22,500 bases of DNA, from assembly GCA_963575745.1 (NCBI GenBank), contig CAUYUJ010009518.1, forward strand, positions 1-22,500, in the 5' to 3' direction. Shown here piece by piece: positions 1 through 9,800 of this stretch; positions within the stretch are counted from its first letter, which is position 1, and each line of letters opens with the position of its first letter. The position numbers and the translations under genes were made by a program. The notes under the pieces are model-generated. The model made no database searches and was not told the origin of the DNA. It saw nothing but the letters and a program-made list of their open reading frames with translations. The DNA is from Prorocentrum cordatum. Lineage: Eukaryota; Sar; Dinophyceae; Prorocentrales; Prorocentraceae.

Positions 1-2
1 AC

Positions 3-2924
3 GGCACCGATCAAGCCGCAGAAGACCCCGTATCATGGCTGCTCCAGCACATCGCGACCAACGATATCGGCAATACATCCATGGACTCGTTCCACGCGTC
101 GGAGGATAGCCAGGACGACATCGATATCCAGGATCGGGACAGCACGATACCATCAGGCGACGCGGCTCAGCGTGACCGCGACAGTGAGCCTCACTCTGTG
201 CTCGTCCCGTGGCAACGCAGTGTGCCCCACGCCCCAGATCAAGCCGACCCATCGCCGCGGCCAAACGACGTCGAAGGCGTCACTGCCGCTGAAGCGACTA
301 GCCATTCCACTGCTTCGCCAGCTCATGCCAGGTTGGGCAGTGGCGGCTTCAGCCCCGCTGCACCACTGGCTAGACCTGGACATCCCCAGACTGCAGGAGG
401 TGACAACGTGACTGACTCCAACCCCAGTGCCATCGACCACTGGCAGGCCGACATCGACAACGACCCCATCGATGATGATCACCCAGATGCCAGCGGTCCC
501 CACGAGCCCCAGCACAGCTCAGCGGCATCACGACATTGTGGCTACCTCATCTGCCTCCTGGTGGCCACGTACGCCATCGCGATAGCAATGCCGTACAAGG
601 ACCAGATCGATGGATACTTGCCGACCCCGAGCCGAGACCCCAGCTACCGACACCGACGACGACGCCAAGCGACCGCACCAGGCCCATCGGTGTCCACTAT
701 ATTCCGACGCAAAACGACATACTATGTCACGTCCACATTGAGGGCCACTCTCAAATGGACTAGCGACAAACTCAGAGATGGTGTCTCGGGCGGAGCCACT
801 GCAGTCGGGAGCGGTTTCGGGGGCGCCCTTAAATGGGCCAGCGGCAAGCTAGGGGCCATAGCCACGGGTGGAGTTGTGTGTGGTATCCTACTCGTCGGTG
901 CCAAACTCCTTGCACAAGGAGCTGTCGGACACGTAGGTGCCCGCATATGTGCGCGGGCCCTGGACTCATCCACTGCCCACTGGTGCCTCCGCTGTTGCCA
1001 ACCGAGCAGGAAGCCGAGGGACGAGGCCACACACAAAACGCCGTGCACGCTCGCCGACGAACACGACGACCTGCAGGTGCACGCACTCCGACATCCGCTG
1101 CTACAGGAACACTACGCCGCAGCTGTGACCGCCGCAGTCGCTGACGTCACCACCGCCACCACCGCCGCCATCGCTGAAGTCACAGCCGCCGTATCGCGAG
1201 CCTCGTCTGTCACACCAAGATCAACCAGCCCGACGCCACGAGACGGCTCCAAGAACGGCACGACATTCGGTAACCTACCGACCAACGAGGATGCCACAGC
1301 ACACGGTAGCGATACTGAGCCAAGGGAAACGAGTGAACGCACCCATGGCAGCTCGTGGTCCATCTTCCGACATGCTGACGCTCGTGGTTCCTCCCCCGAC
1401 GCGGACACCCAACCACCGCGACGGCGAGCGCGCTATGCATCACCTGACAGGCCCCAGGCGCCTTCAGGCCCTGGTACGCCTTACACTGCCCTTAAGCCAC
1501 CGACACGCAACCCACGCAACACCATCCAGCGTGACCCAGCGGTCCCCGAGCCGCCGAAGAGCATACTTAACGCCCTGTACCAAAACGGCTTCGCGCTAGG
1601 AAACAGTGGCGTGTCCACTGAGGACATCAAAGACGCTCTACGACTCCATGACCACCCTCGATTCACGCACGACCCAACACTCCAAGCGCTGGGGCCGTGG
1701 ACGGACATCATGCAGAGGCCACCGAACCGCCTCACTTGGGTGCTGGAGGACTCGGGCGGCAACTCGGGCGAGACAATTTTCCCATACCTCACGTGGGACC
1801 TCCGTAAACCCACCACCGACGCGCCCACTGTTTTCTGGCATGGGACCCGCGGCGACCTTGCGGCCCGTCTTGCTGCCTGTGGAGGGCACCTTTTGCCAGG
1901 CCCCCGCCGTGAAACGAAGGGTCGCACTGGCACCAACGTTGGCCGCACGTACGTGAGCGTGCACCCTTCGCTGGCCGCGTGGTACGCGATACCGCCCCAC
2001 CCGCCCTACAGTCTCGAAGACGACACCCTCGCGTGGGGACCCATCGCACTCTGGATGTGCGAAGCCACCCAACCACCGCGCTGGGAAAACAGGCACAACT
2101 ACGTGAAAGGGGAGGCTCACGGAGCGCGCCTCATTTACCCTCGGGTCCTGAGCCTCCTCATCCGCATGGACTGGTGTGCCCCCACAGAAGCTGCTTCCAG
2201 GTGCCGTGCCCTTCCACACGCCTATGGCATGGGTGACTGCGCGCACGCCCTCCACATTGCTGGATACGATCATCCAGATCTCCGTGAGGCCGCTGAAGCT
2301 CACGACCAGGAAGCCAGCACCAGGCGCAGATCAACCATTGCGGCAGCATGGCCACCACCGCAGGCGCTATACTCGCCAGAAGCTGCGCGAGCATGGGCCA
2401 AACAGCACTACGACACGGAAGCAGCCACCAGGGACGACCCTAATCAGCCCAGACCACGTGTCTCGCTCCACATACTCCAGCTGGACCCGAAACCACTCAT
2501 CGACCTGGTGTACACGGGCTTGCAAGCTGTCCCCGTGCGGGGGCATCCTGACGCACACGGGTCGCGCCCCAGCGGCTCCAGCCCTGGGGCCGCGTCGGAC
2601 CCACCACGCACGCACAAGTCAGGCACAGCCTTACAGTCCAGACCCCTCATCGACGTCATCTGGAGTCGACGAACGTCGTGCACCATCCCTCATCAGCGCG
2701 GCCGCCGCCCTCGCCCGAGGCCGTGCCCGTGCGCGACGATCTGCCTCGCGCTCGTCACGACAGAGCGACGGGAACTCCACCTCCGACAACAGCGGCATCG
2801 AGACGTGGGAGCACATTGTGACGGAGGAGGAGCCGACTGCCTACCACGTCCTCGCCTACCACGTGCGCGATGTGCGGTCCCGTGTCAACGCCCCTGGCAT
2901 CGAGGTCTGGCTCGACCCTGGTGA
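3..2924 (+). CDS. LINE ORF1-like protein, part 1: two membrane segments and possible ADP-ribosyltransferase-like domain (partial)
   Basis: The frame is open from position 3 with no stop before the first ATG at 81, so the protein probably begins upstream. Numbering from that ATG: an acidic, Pro/Ser-rich N terminus; a hydrophobic segment at about 153-172; a 26-residue tandem duplication (LKWTSDKL then LKWASGKL); a second Gly-rich hydrophobic segment at about 258-283; a Cys-rich patch; an Ala/Val/Thr helix-like stretch near 340-380; then a folded region at about 500-700. In the last, WHGT (His587) and GRTYVSVHPSLAAWY (Tyr624) followed by PIALWMCEAT resemble the His and Tyr strands of PARP-type ADP-ribosyltransferases; no clear catalytic Glu is seen. 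The protein-like signal leaves this frame between about 2530 and 2690 and continues in frame 1, so residues after about 830 are probably spurious. LINE ORF1 proteins usually bind RNA; the role of these extra modules is unknown. Confidence 0.6.
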   Translation, partial: GTDQAAEDPVSWLLQHIATNDIGNTSMDSFHASEDSQDDIDIQDRDSTIPSGDAAQRDRDSEPHSVLVPWQRSVPHAPDQADPSPRPNDVEGVTAAEATSHSTASPAHARLGSGGFSPAAPLARPGHPQTAGGDNVTDSNPSAIDHWQADIDNDPIDDDHPDASGPHEPQHSSAASRHCGYLICLLVATYAIAIAMPYKDQIDGYLPTPSRDPSYRHRRRRQATAPGPSVSTIFRRKTTYYVTSTLRATLKWTSDKLRDGVSGGATAVGSGFGGALKWASGKLGAIATGGVVCGILLVGAKLLAQGAVGHVGARICARALDSSTAHWCLRCCQPSRKPRDEATHKTPCTLADEHDDLQVHALRHPLLQEHYAAAVTAAVADVTTATTAAIAEVTAAVSRASSVTPRSTSPTPRDGSKNGTTFGNLPTNEDATAHGSDTEPRETSERTHGSSWSIFRHADARGSSPDADTQPPRRRARYASPDRPQAPSGPGTPYTALKPPTRNPRNTIQRDPAVPEPPKSILNALYQNGFALGNSGVSTEDIKDALRLHDHPRFTHDPTLQALGPWTDIMQRPPNRLTWVLEDSGGNSGETIFPYLTWDLRKPTTDAPTVFWHGTRGDLAARLAACGGHLLPGPRRETKGRTGTNVGRTYVSVHPSLAAWYAIPPHPPYSLEDDTLAWGPIALWMCEATQPPRWENRHNYVKGEAHGARLIYPRVLSLLIRMDWCAPTEAASRCRALPHAYGMGDCAHALHIAGYDHPDLREAAEAHDQEASTRRRSTIAAAWPPPQALYSPEAARAWAKQHYDTEAATRDDPNQPRPRVSLHILQLDPKPLIDLVYTGLQAVPVRGHPDAHGSRPSGSSPGAASDPPRTHKSGTALQSRPLIDVIWSRRTSCTIPHQRGRRPRPRPCPCATICLALVTTERRELHLRQQRHRDVGAHCDGGGADCLPRPRLPRARCAVPCQRPWHRGLARPW
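338..360 (+). repeat. CTYCAG hairpin, copy 1
   Basis: Left arm 338-348 pairs with right arm 351-360 around TC; core GGCGGCTTCAGCCCC at 342-356. Ten pairs with one unpaired C (344). Read as GGFSPA in the disordered N terminus of ORF1. Confidence 0.75.
1454..1474 (+). repeat. CTYCAG hairpin, copy 2
   Basis: CCAGGCGCCT pairs with AGGCCCTGG around TC, with unpaired C at 1459. Read as QAPSGPG in the linker before the ADP-ribosyltransferase-like region. Confidence 0.75.
2563..2594 (+). repeat. CTYCAG hairpin, copy 3 (CC loop), in frame-change zone
   Basis: CCCCAGCGGCT pairs with AGCCCTGGGG around CC, extended by G-C pairs outward with one bulge at 2591; unpaired C at 2573. It lies inside the interval where coding moves from frame 3 to frame 1. 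Confidence 0.75.
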
Positions 2925-3792
2925 TCACCACGATGGCGCCTACTTACCGTGGGGGACGACAGTCATGGGCTACCGCGTCATCGACCCTACGGTGGACGGG
3001 CGTGACGGCTGGGTCATCCTGCATCATGATCACGGCGACACCACTACAAAGCTCTGGGCACCGACCCAAGTCCACGTTAAGGGGGACGACTCCTGGCGCA
3101 CCGTCATGGTACCAGCGGGTATGGGGCCCCAGTGGATCAGGTGCCACGCCGAGGAAGCACGCCTCCCCGCCGAGGTAGTCCGCACTACAGGTCAATCCTG
3201 GTTCGCGGACGTCTGGCCCTTGTGGGATCGCCCGAGACCCCACCCAGACGACCCAGGCACTGACGAGCACGTGCTACCGCCTTTACCAGGGCGCTGGTCT
3301 TGCCTACAGTGCCGATTCCAATGCTGCCAATATTGCGCGGCTCGCCGCAACACACAGCTGGGTACCTCGGGACAACCAACGTGCCCAGACTGCGGCCGCA
3401 GCGGACTGCGTACACTTATGGACTGGTCCACGGACTACTCGTGCAACAGTTGGACGTGTGCATACAGCACCAATAAGAGGGACTCCGACACTTGCTGCCT
3501 GTCCAGCAGGTGCCCCCACCCTCCCAGGCCACACAACCAGCTCGACGTCCGTGCCACAGGGATGCCGCCGCACATCCTTGCCCGCCAATTCGGCAACGCG
3601 CCAGCCCTCCACGACCTCAAGGAACCCCCCCGAGCGCCTTCAGGCACCGGGGGAGAACCTCCACAACCAGGGCAAGCAGGCTACCAGGGCCAATGGTACC
3701 TTCCACCACAGCCGCGGCGCATCCCCAGGCAGGGATTGCCTGATGGCACAACGCGGCCACCTGGATTCACAGGAACGGGGATGCCCGAATAA
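2596..3792 (+). CDS. LINE ORF1-like protein, part 2: beta-rich module and Cys-rich zinc-binding region
   Basis: This is the probable continuation of the upstream ORF after a +1 frame change; its start here is approximate, because the frame is open from 2176. An Arg/Ser-rich linker (2690-2790) is followed by a compact Trp/Gly/Asp-rich module (about 2890-3090, with GAYLPWGTTVMGYRV and GWVILHHDHG) that could be an SH3-like barrel, a guess from pattern only. At about 3301-3520 there are many Cys pairs (CLQC, CCQYC, CPDC, CNSWTC), suggesting a multi-zinc treble-clef or RING-like finger. The frame ends at TAA 3790-3792, but the same frame reopens at once into the next CDS, so the stop may be a real ORF1 end, a readthrough site or a point mutation. 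I do not recognise a named family. Confidence 0.5.
   Translation, partial: RTHHARTSQAQPYSPDPSSTSSGVDERRAPSLISAAAALARGRARARRSASRSSRQSDGNSTSDNSGIETWEHIVTEEEPTAYHVLAYHVRDVRSRVNAPGIEVWLDPGDHHDGAYLPWGTTVMGYRVIDPTVDGRDGWVILHHDHGDTTTKLWAPTQVHVKGDDSWRTVMVPAGMGPQWIRCHAEEARLPAEVVRTTGQSWFADVWPLWDRPRPHPDDPGTDEHVLPPLPGRWSCLQCRFQCCQYCAARRNTQLGTSGQPTCPDCGRSGLRTLMDWSTDYSCNSWTCAYSTNKRDSDTCCLSSRCPHPPRPHNQLDVRATGMPPHILARQFGNAPALHDLKEPPRAPSGTGGEPPQPGQAGYQGQWYLPPQPRRIPRQGLPDGTTRPPGFTGTGMPE
3627..3653 (+). repeat. CTYCAG hairpin, copy 4
   Basis: GCGCCT/AGGC around TC, then a small internal loop (C3635 opposite A3646), then CCCCC/GGGGG. Read as RAPSGTGG between the zinc region and the pol frame. Confidence 0.65.
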
Positions 3793-3828
3793 CCTTCCCC
3801 CGACCAACCGCTTTGGAGGGAAGGCTAC

Positions 3829-6800
3829 GTGCTCTTCAGCCCCCATCAGGCCCTCAAGGAGGAACTTACCTTCAACAAGACGGTCCGCCGACCCTTCTCC
3901 CTAGCCATTACCAACATGTACAGGGATCGTGTCTCGGTCAGGACCGTCTGCGAGTTGATCGCTGAGCGCACCCACATGACCCGCACCCGCTGGCGAGACG
4001 TGGTACTGTACTGGGACGCCGAGGGTGGTCCTGGGCCTCAAGCTCTCGACTACGATATGCGACTCTGTGACGCCATGGTGAGCCGTGCCACTACTGAAGC
4101 TGAGCTAAACCACGACCGCAGCAACCGTGGTAGTTTCTGCCTCTACGGACCAGCGCACCAGCGGGCCATCAACATCACGGCGATCACAGAGCCGCAGAAC
4201 ATCGACTACACGGAGCACGTGCGACGATACTCACCCGTAGGGGGGACCTACCCTGACCACGCTTTCGAGCACGTCTATCGGGGCTGGCAGCGGCCCGACG
4301 TGCCCACCATCCTCCCCGACACCCGTCCCCTCTCGAGAGCCGACTGGCAGCGCCACCAACAGCACCAGCAGCGCATCCAGCAGCGGGACCAACGTGACGC
4401 AGGACAGCAGGGCACACCACGCTACCGCTCCCCTGCGCGAGTCCCGACAGGCGGTAACACGGCCTACGACGGGTATGCCGCCTACCACCGTGGACCCATA
4501 GGTGCCAGGCCCGAGGCTGCTGGAGCAGCCGCCTCCAGCTACGGCCAAGCCCCCAACGCCAGGGTTCACCCAGCGGCCAGCGGCTACTCGCGTGCACCCC
4601 TACATCCCCTAAGGGCCACCTCGCCAGTGCCAGGGTCCACGCGCGCCTGGGGCCTCTACTCAGGCCGACATGAGGGCCCCTCCAGCAACCAGCCTGCAGT
4701 GATAACCCCTGCGGCTTCAGCCCAGGGGGCTGCAACAAACCGTGGCAGGGCTGGGCGCCCCGAAGGATGGCGCGATGCGAACGTGCGTGCTTGGCAACCG
4801 CGCCAGCACACGCCCCCGCCAAACGTTGCTTCAGCATTGCGCCCTGCCCAGGCCAAACCTGCCCCACCTGTGCGGGAGAGGCAGCCGCTCACCCCGCTCG
4901 TCCTCACGCGCATTCAGGCGCATCGCAGCGCCTCCCCGAGGCACAGCGAGGGAAGCGCCCACCACGTCAGCCCCCGCCCAGACGTGGCCGACCCCGTCCA
5001 GGCCACAGCCATGGCGGAAGGCGGCACAAGCGCCTCTCGCCAGCCCAGCCCATCACCCTGCGCGGCGCCGATCCGATCCCCGAGCAGGGCGGATTCGGAG
5101 CGCGCTAATGCCCAGGCGACTTCGCCACGCGACCGTCACACGGGCGGGCGCGTCCCGCGCAGCAGGACCTGCAGCCGCCACAGTTCACGCAAGGCCCCAG
5201 GGAGCTCCACGAGCTCGCCGCCTCGCGAGACTCAGGCCGATGGCTGCCCCCCCGAAGTGGTGCCACGCTTCGGAGCCAGCGTCATCGACCCCAACCAGGT
5301 CGACCTCGAGCCGACGCCGTCCACGGACCACGAGCCGCAGCTGCCCGCCCGCGTGATCGTCCCCATCGACGAGGCGCCAACCTTCGACCCGTTCAAGAAC
5401 AAGCACCGTGTCAAGAACCTTGTGGCGGGTTTTGGCGGGGGCTCACCGCTCTCACCTCAGAGTCGGGGCGGTGCCCCCGCCACCTCGGCGGCTGCCGCGG
5501 CAGCTGCGGCCCCGCGGGGTATCAGCCCTGTCCGCAACGTGGGCCTCACGGCAGCGGGCATGGACGAGGCCCAGCGTCAGGCTTCCGATCGTGCTGCTGG
5601 AGTCGTTCCACCAGATGCTGCTCATCAAGACACTGACGGGGCGGGCGTGTCACCGCAGCAGGGACCAGCGGTGGCGCGTGCGCAGTACATGCGCGTGCGT
5701 TGTGCCGCCGCCGCGCCTGGCCGCCGCCGCTGTCTCGCTTTTGTCTTTGCGTTCGGCAGGATGGATCGAGGAGTCGCCTCCCTCTCCCACTGCTGCCGTC
5801 TCACTTCTCCTCCCCTCGTCCCCTACAGTACAGGAGTGAGGAGGAATTTTCGTGGCATTTTTACAAAAATTTATGAACCCCCCCTGGCGCAGTGCCGACC
5901 GTGTCCCTCCTATATGGCTGGCCTGACGGCGGCTTCAGCCCCGATCAAGCTAGCCCATAGTAACGCCATGAGCTCCTACTGTGGCCAAGCCTCCTACTGG
6001 GGCGAGGGTCAAGCTGACCTTCACCGTGCGGGGCGCGCAAACCCCAGTTCCACCGATGGAGACGGGCCAGGTCGCTCCATACACCTCGTCAGCCTTAACA
6101 TCACCAGTCTCCCAGCGAACTGGCCAACCATCACCGCCCTTGGTGTCGACCACAACGCCGCTGTCATAGCACTGCAGGAGACCCGACATGCTAAGCCGAC
6201 TAGGCAAGCTATCGCTACCAGCGCCGCCAATCCTCTCCACGGGGGATACCACGCCAGTCTTGGGCCTGACCTTGACCTGGCGCGAGCCCAGCGCAGAGCT
6301 GCCCACGGCGGCACTGATCACACCGTTGTGGGAAACACTGGCGCCTCGGGAGGGGTCGCCATTCTCTCTAAGGATGCCATTGTCGACTCCACTGTCGACG
6401 ACAATACGCCCTGTATCGCCGCCCTCAAGGCCAAGAAAAGATGGCATGAGGTCTTTCTCCCACTCTGCACTCAACACCGCCGTAGGCGGCGACGAAATAA
6501 TCATGGGCCCGCGGGGATCTACATAGCGAGCCTTTACGGGATTGCTGGAGGAGACAGCACAGCTCTCTTTCGGCTCGCTGACTGTGCCGCCGCTAGGGTC
6601 GGCTCAGCACCCTACTTCATCTGCATGGACGCCAACACGAACATTGACGACAATCCACACCTTCTGCACATGTTGCAGCACGGATGGTCCAACGTCGCTG
6701 AGGGCACACCAGACCACACCATGCACACCTATGGTAATATCCCTGATTGGGACCGTGTCACCAAGTGCCCCCGCACTTCGCGCATCGATTACATCATTGC

Positions 6801-9800
6801 CAACCAGGCGGCGCGATCCCTTGTCACCGACTTCTGCTACCTTCGCGACTTGCCTGCGAAGTCTCACGTTGGCCTCCAGGTCACGCTTGACCTCAGTCGC
6901 CTCGACCATACGGCCCGACGCCTTCTTGCCCCTACGCCCTACCCCCCCGACGATGGAGTTCATGAGGGGCACGAGCTGCAAGCACTTGGGACCCTCATCG
7001 CTGGGCGGTACCAGGACCGCATGGAGCAGGCCGACGCACGAGACGACGTGGAGCGCATGTTCACCCTGGCTAACGAGGCCAGTCATGAGTACCATCTCAC
7101 CCGTCTACGCGATCTGCCACCTCCACCGCCCCACCAACCAAAAAAGAAGCCCCCCACCATGCACGGGCTCACGCCTACGTTCGAGGATCGACCGGTTGTC
7201 CCCCGCGCGTTCCCAACCTACGGAGCTTCCACGATTCACATGAACCGATTGCGCAAGCTCCATCGGCAACTCTGCGAGCTCCGTTTCATCGGACAGCACC
7301 ACCATCTAGATTGCCGTGCTACCCCGCCGTACCTCGCGCAGCGCATAGACTGCACGTGGGCCGCGGCCCGCCTCTTATGCCACAAGCTGCGCCCCACGGT
7401 TCTCCTGGAATTCCCCGAGGCCTGGGCCCCAGACGAGCCAGTGCCGCACGGGGAGCACCTTGACGTTTTGATCCAACATCTCGACTTAGAGCTGGCGCGA
7501 CGCGCGAACCGTGCCAAGGCGGAACGCATCAGGATATGGGCCGAGGGCGTCCGTGAGCCAAGCGGGCGAAAGGCGGCCATATACGCACGAGCTGCTGATA
7601 GCTCGCCCACGGCGTACCTCCGCACGCCTACCACTCCTGACGATACAAAACTCCACTGCGACACCAACGCCTTCAAACCTGATGAAGCCTACACGGACGA
7701 CAGTGACGCTGACACCGAAGCTGGCGGCTTCAGCCCCGGCGACGGTAGTTCGCCCGACACGGACAGCGACGAAGACCACACCCGTGAACCACCACCTGCG
7801 CAAGTCCCCGACATCCTCCCTGCCAACGCCATTGTTGCTAACATCAAGGACATGCTGAAGCTCATGGTCGACACCTGGGAGCCCATCTTGGGCAGGTACC
7901 GCGCACGTGCGGGACATGACGCCGAAGCCATGCCGACGTGGGCCGACTTCTACGACGAGTACCGACAGGAGCTGCCTACGCCATCACCAGCTACCCCTTT
8001 CCACCTCACCGACGACCAACTCATCCACTTCATTCGCACCCGTTCACCGAGACGCGCGGGGGGTCTGGACGGTTGGACTACTAAGGAGGCAAAGGAGCTT
8101 CCCGATGACATTCTCCGCCTCTTCGCCAGCGTTCTACGAGCTATGCAACGCACTGGCACCATCCCAGAACCCCTCCTCCACGTCCCAAACCCGTGCCTCC
8201 GAAAAGGCCGAGGCGAACTTCCAACGGACCAACGACTTCTTTCGGTGCTTTCCGTTTGGATGTACGCGTGGGAAGCACCAGCTTACCGCAGCCTCACGGA
8301 CTGGCGGAAAGGATGGACCCACGCCACGAGCTTTGGCGCTGTCCCCAAAGCTACCATTGGAGACGTCAGCACTTCTCTCGCCCTTCGCATCGAACACGCC
8401 AGAGCCCTTCTCCTTCCCTTGGCTGGAGCTGCCCTGGACCGTCAGAAGTGTTTCGACTATCTCATCACGGACATATGCCTTAACCTCGCGCTTCACGCGG
8501 GGTGTCCCCAAGACATCGTTACTGTCCGCAGAAACTTCTACAGGCGCCATAAACGTTACATCCGCATGAACGGTGCGTACTCTAAGGAACTGGCCAGGAC
8601 AAACGGTCACCTCCAGGGAAGCTCTTGGTCCCTGGACGACATTAAGCTGCTCATGTGCGTCTGGACCAAGAGACAGCATCGTTACGTGCCGCGGTCTCTC
8701 AGCACTACCTTTGTTGACGACAGCAACTCCACTACCCACACCGCGGCCGATTTGCAGAAATCTCTTGATGAAACCGCCAAGTTTGATCGATTTTCTGGTC
8801 AACGCATCCATCCTGGAAAAGTGGCGGGGTGGGCGCTTACTGACGAGCTTCGCACCGCCGTTACCCAGCTCACCTTGGCTGAACGGCCCCTACGCGTGGT
8901 CGACTCCTTCAAGCTCGTCGGAAGTTACATCAACGCCGAGGCAGCGCCGGCTCCAGCCGCGCTCAACCTCACGGCCACCGCTGACGCCCGTGTTCGCAGG
9001 GCGACTAGTCGCCTGCCGCGTATTGGCAAGCTCCCATCTCCGATGCGTATTAAGGCGCGGCACGCCCGCTCCCTTGCTGCCAGCGTCTGTACCACGGGCA
9101 CTGACATCCAAGCCCCTTCAGGCCCCGTCAAAACTGCCTACAACCATGCCCTTAAGGCGGCTATCCGCCCCAAGGGAAACAGGTGGGTCGAGTTTTGGAC
9201 TCTCATGGCCGTGTGCGTCCCAGGGCACGCCCTGGAGATTGACGCCATTATGCAGCGTGAAGTCTTCCTGTGCCTGCGGCGACAGGTCAACCGCGACGCC
9301 ACTCTCTGCGGCCTCGTCAGGGATCTCCAACACCATGTCCAGACCCTTTTTGGCGGAGGACCTGTTGGACGACTTGTTCAGACGCTTCAGCAGCTCCGTT
9401 GGACTTGGCCCACATTTGGCACCATGTACGACGACTGGGGCTGTCAGATCAGTTGGCTGAACCTTCCCCAAAACGCCTTCCTTCACATGCTGCGCGCCTC
9501 GCAACGCAGAGCCTTTCTGAGAAAAATCAAGCCACGGCGTCATGACCTTGGACACCTTGCTTCGGTCAGACAGGGCCTCGACCTTTTCGCCAGCACGTGG
9601 CTCGCCCGCACCAAAGGAGCTGCCAAATGCAATGCATGGCAGCTGGCGCTCCTCTTAAACTACCTGTCGGGCGGGGACCACACCCAACAGCGACGTTCTC
9701 GATCAAATACGTCCGCTGATCCCAGCCCTATTTGCCGTTACTGTGACGAGGAAGAGGAAACTCAGGAGCACACTGTGCGTGACTGCAAGTGCTGGGCCCG

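Noticed and set aside
1638-2303. Minus-strand ORF of 221 codons opposite ORF1
   Set aside because: Shadow of the + strand frame caused by GC-rich third positions; the + strand reading carries the domain-like motifs.
5588-5660. MLLIKTLTG in another frame, recalling the start of ubiquitin
   Set aside because: Only a few residues match and nothing after them does; treated as coincidence.
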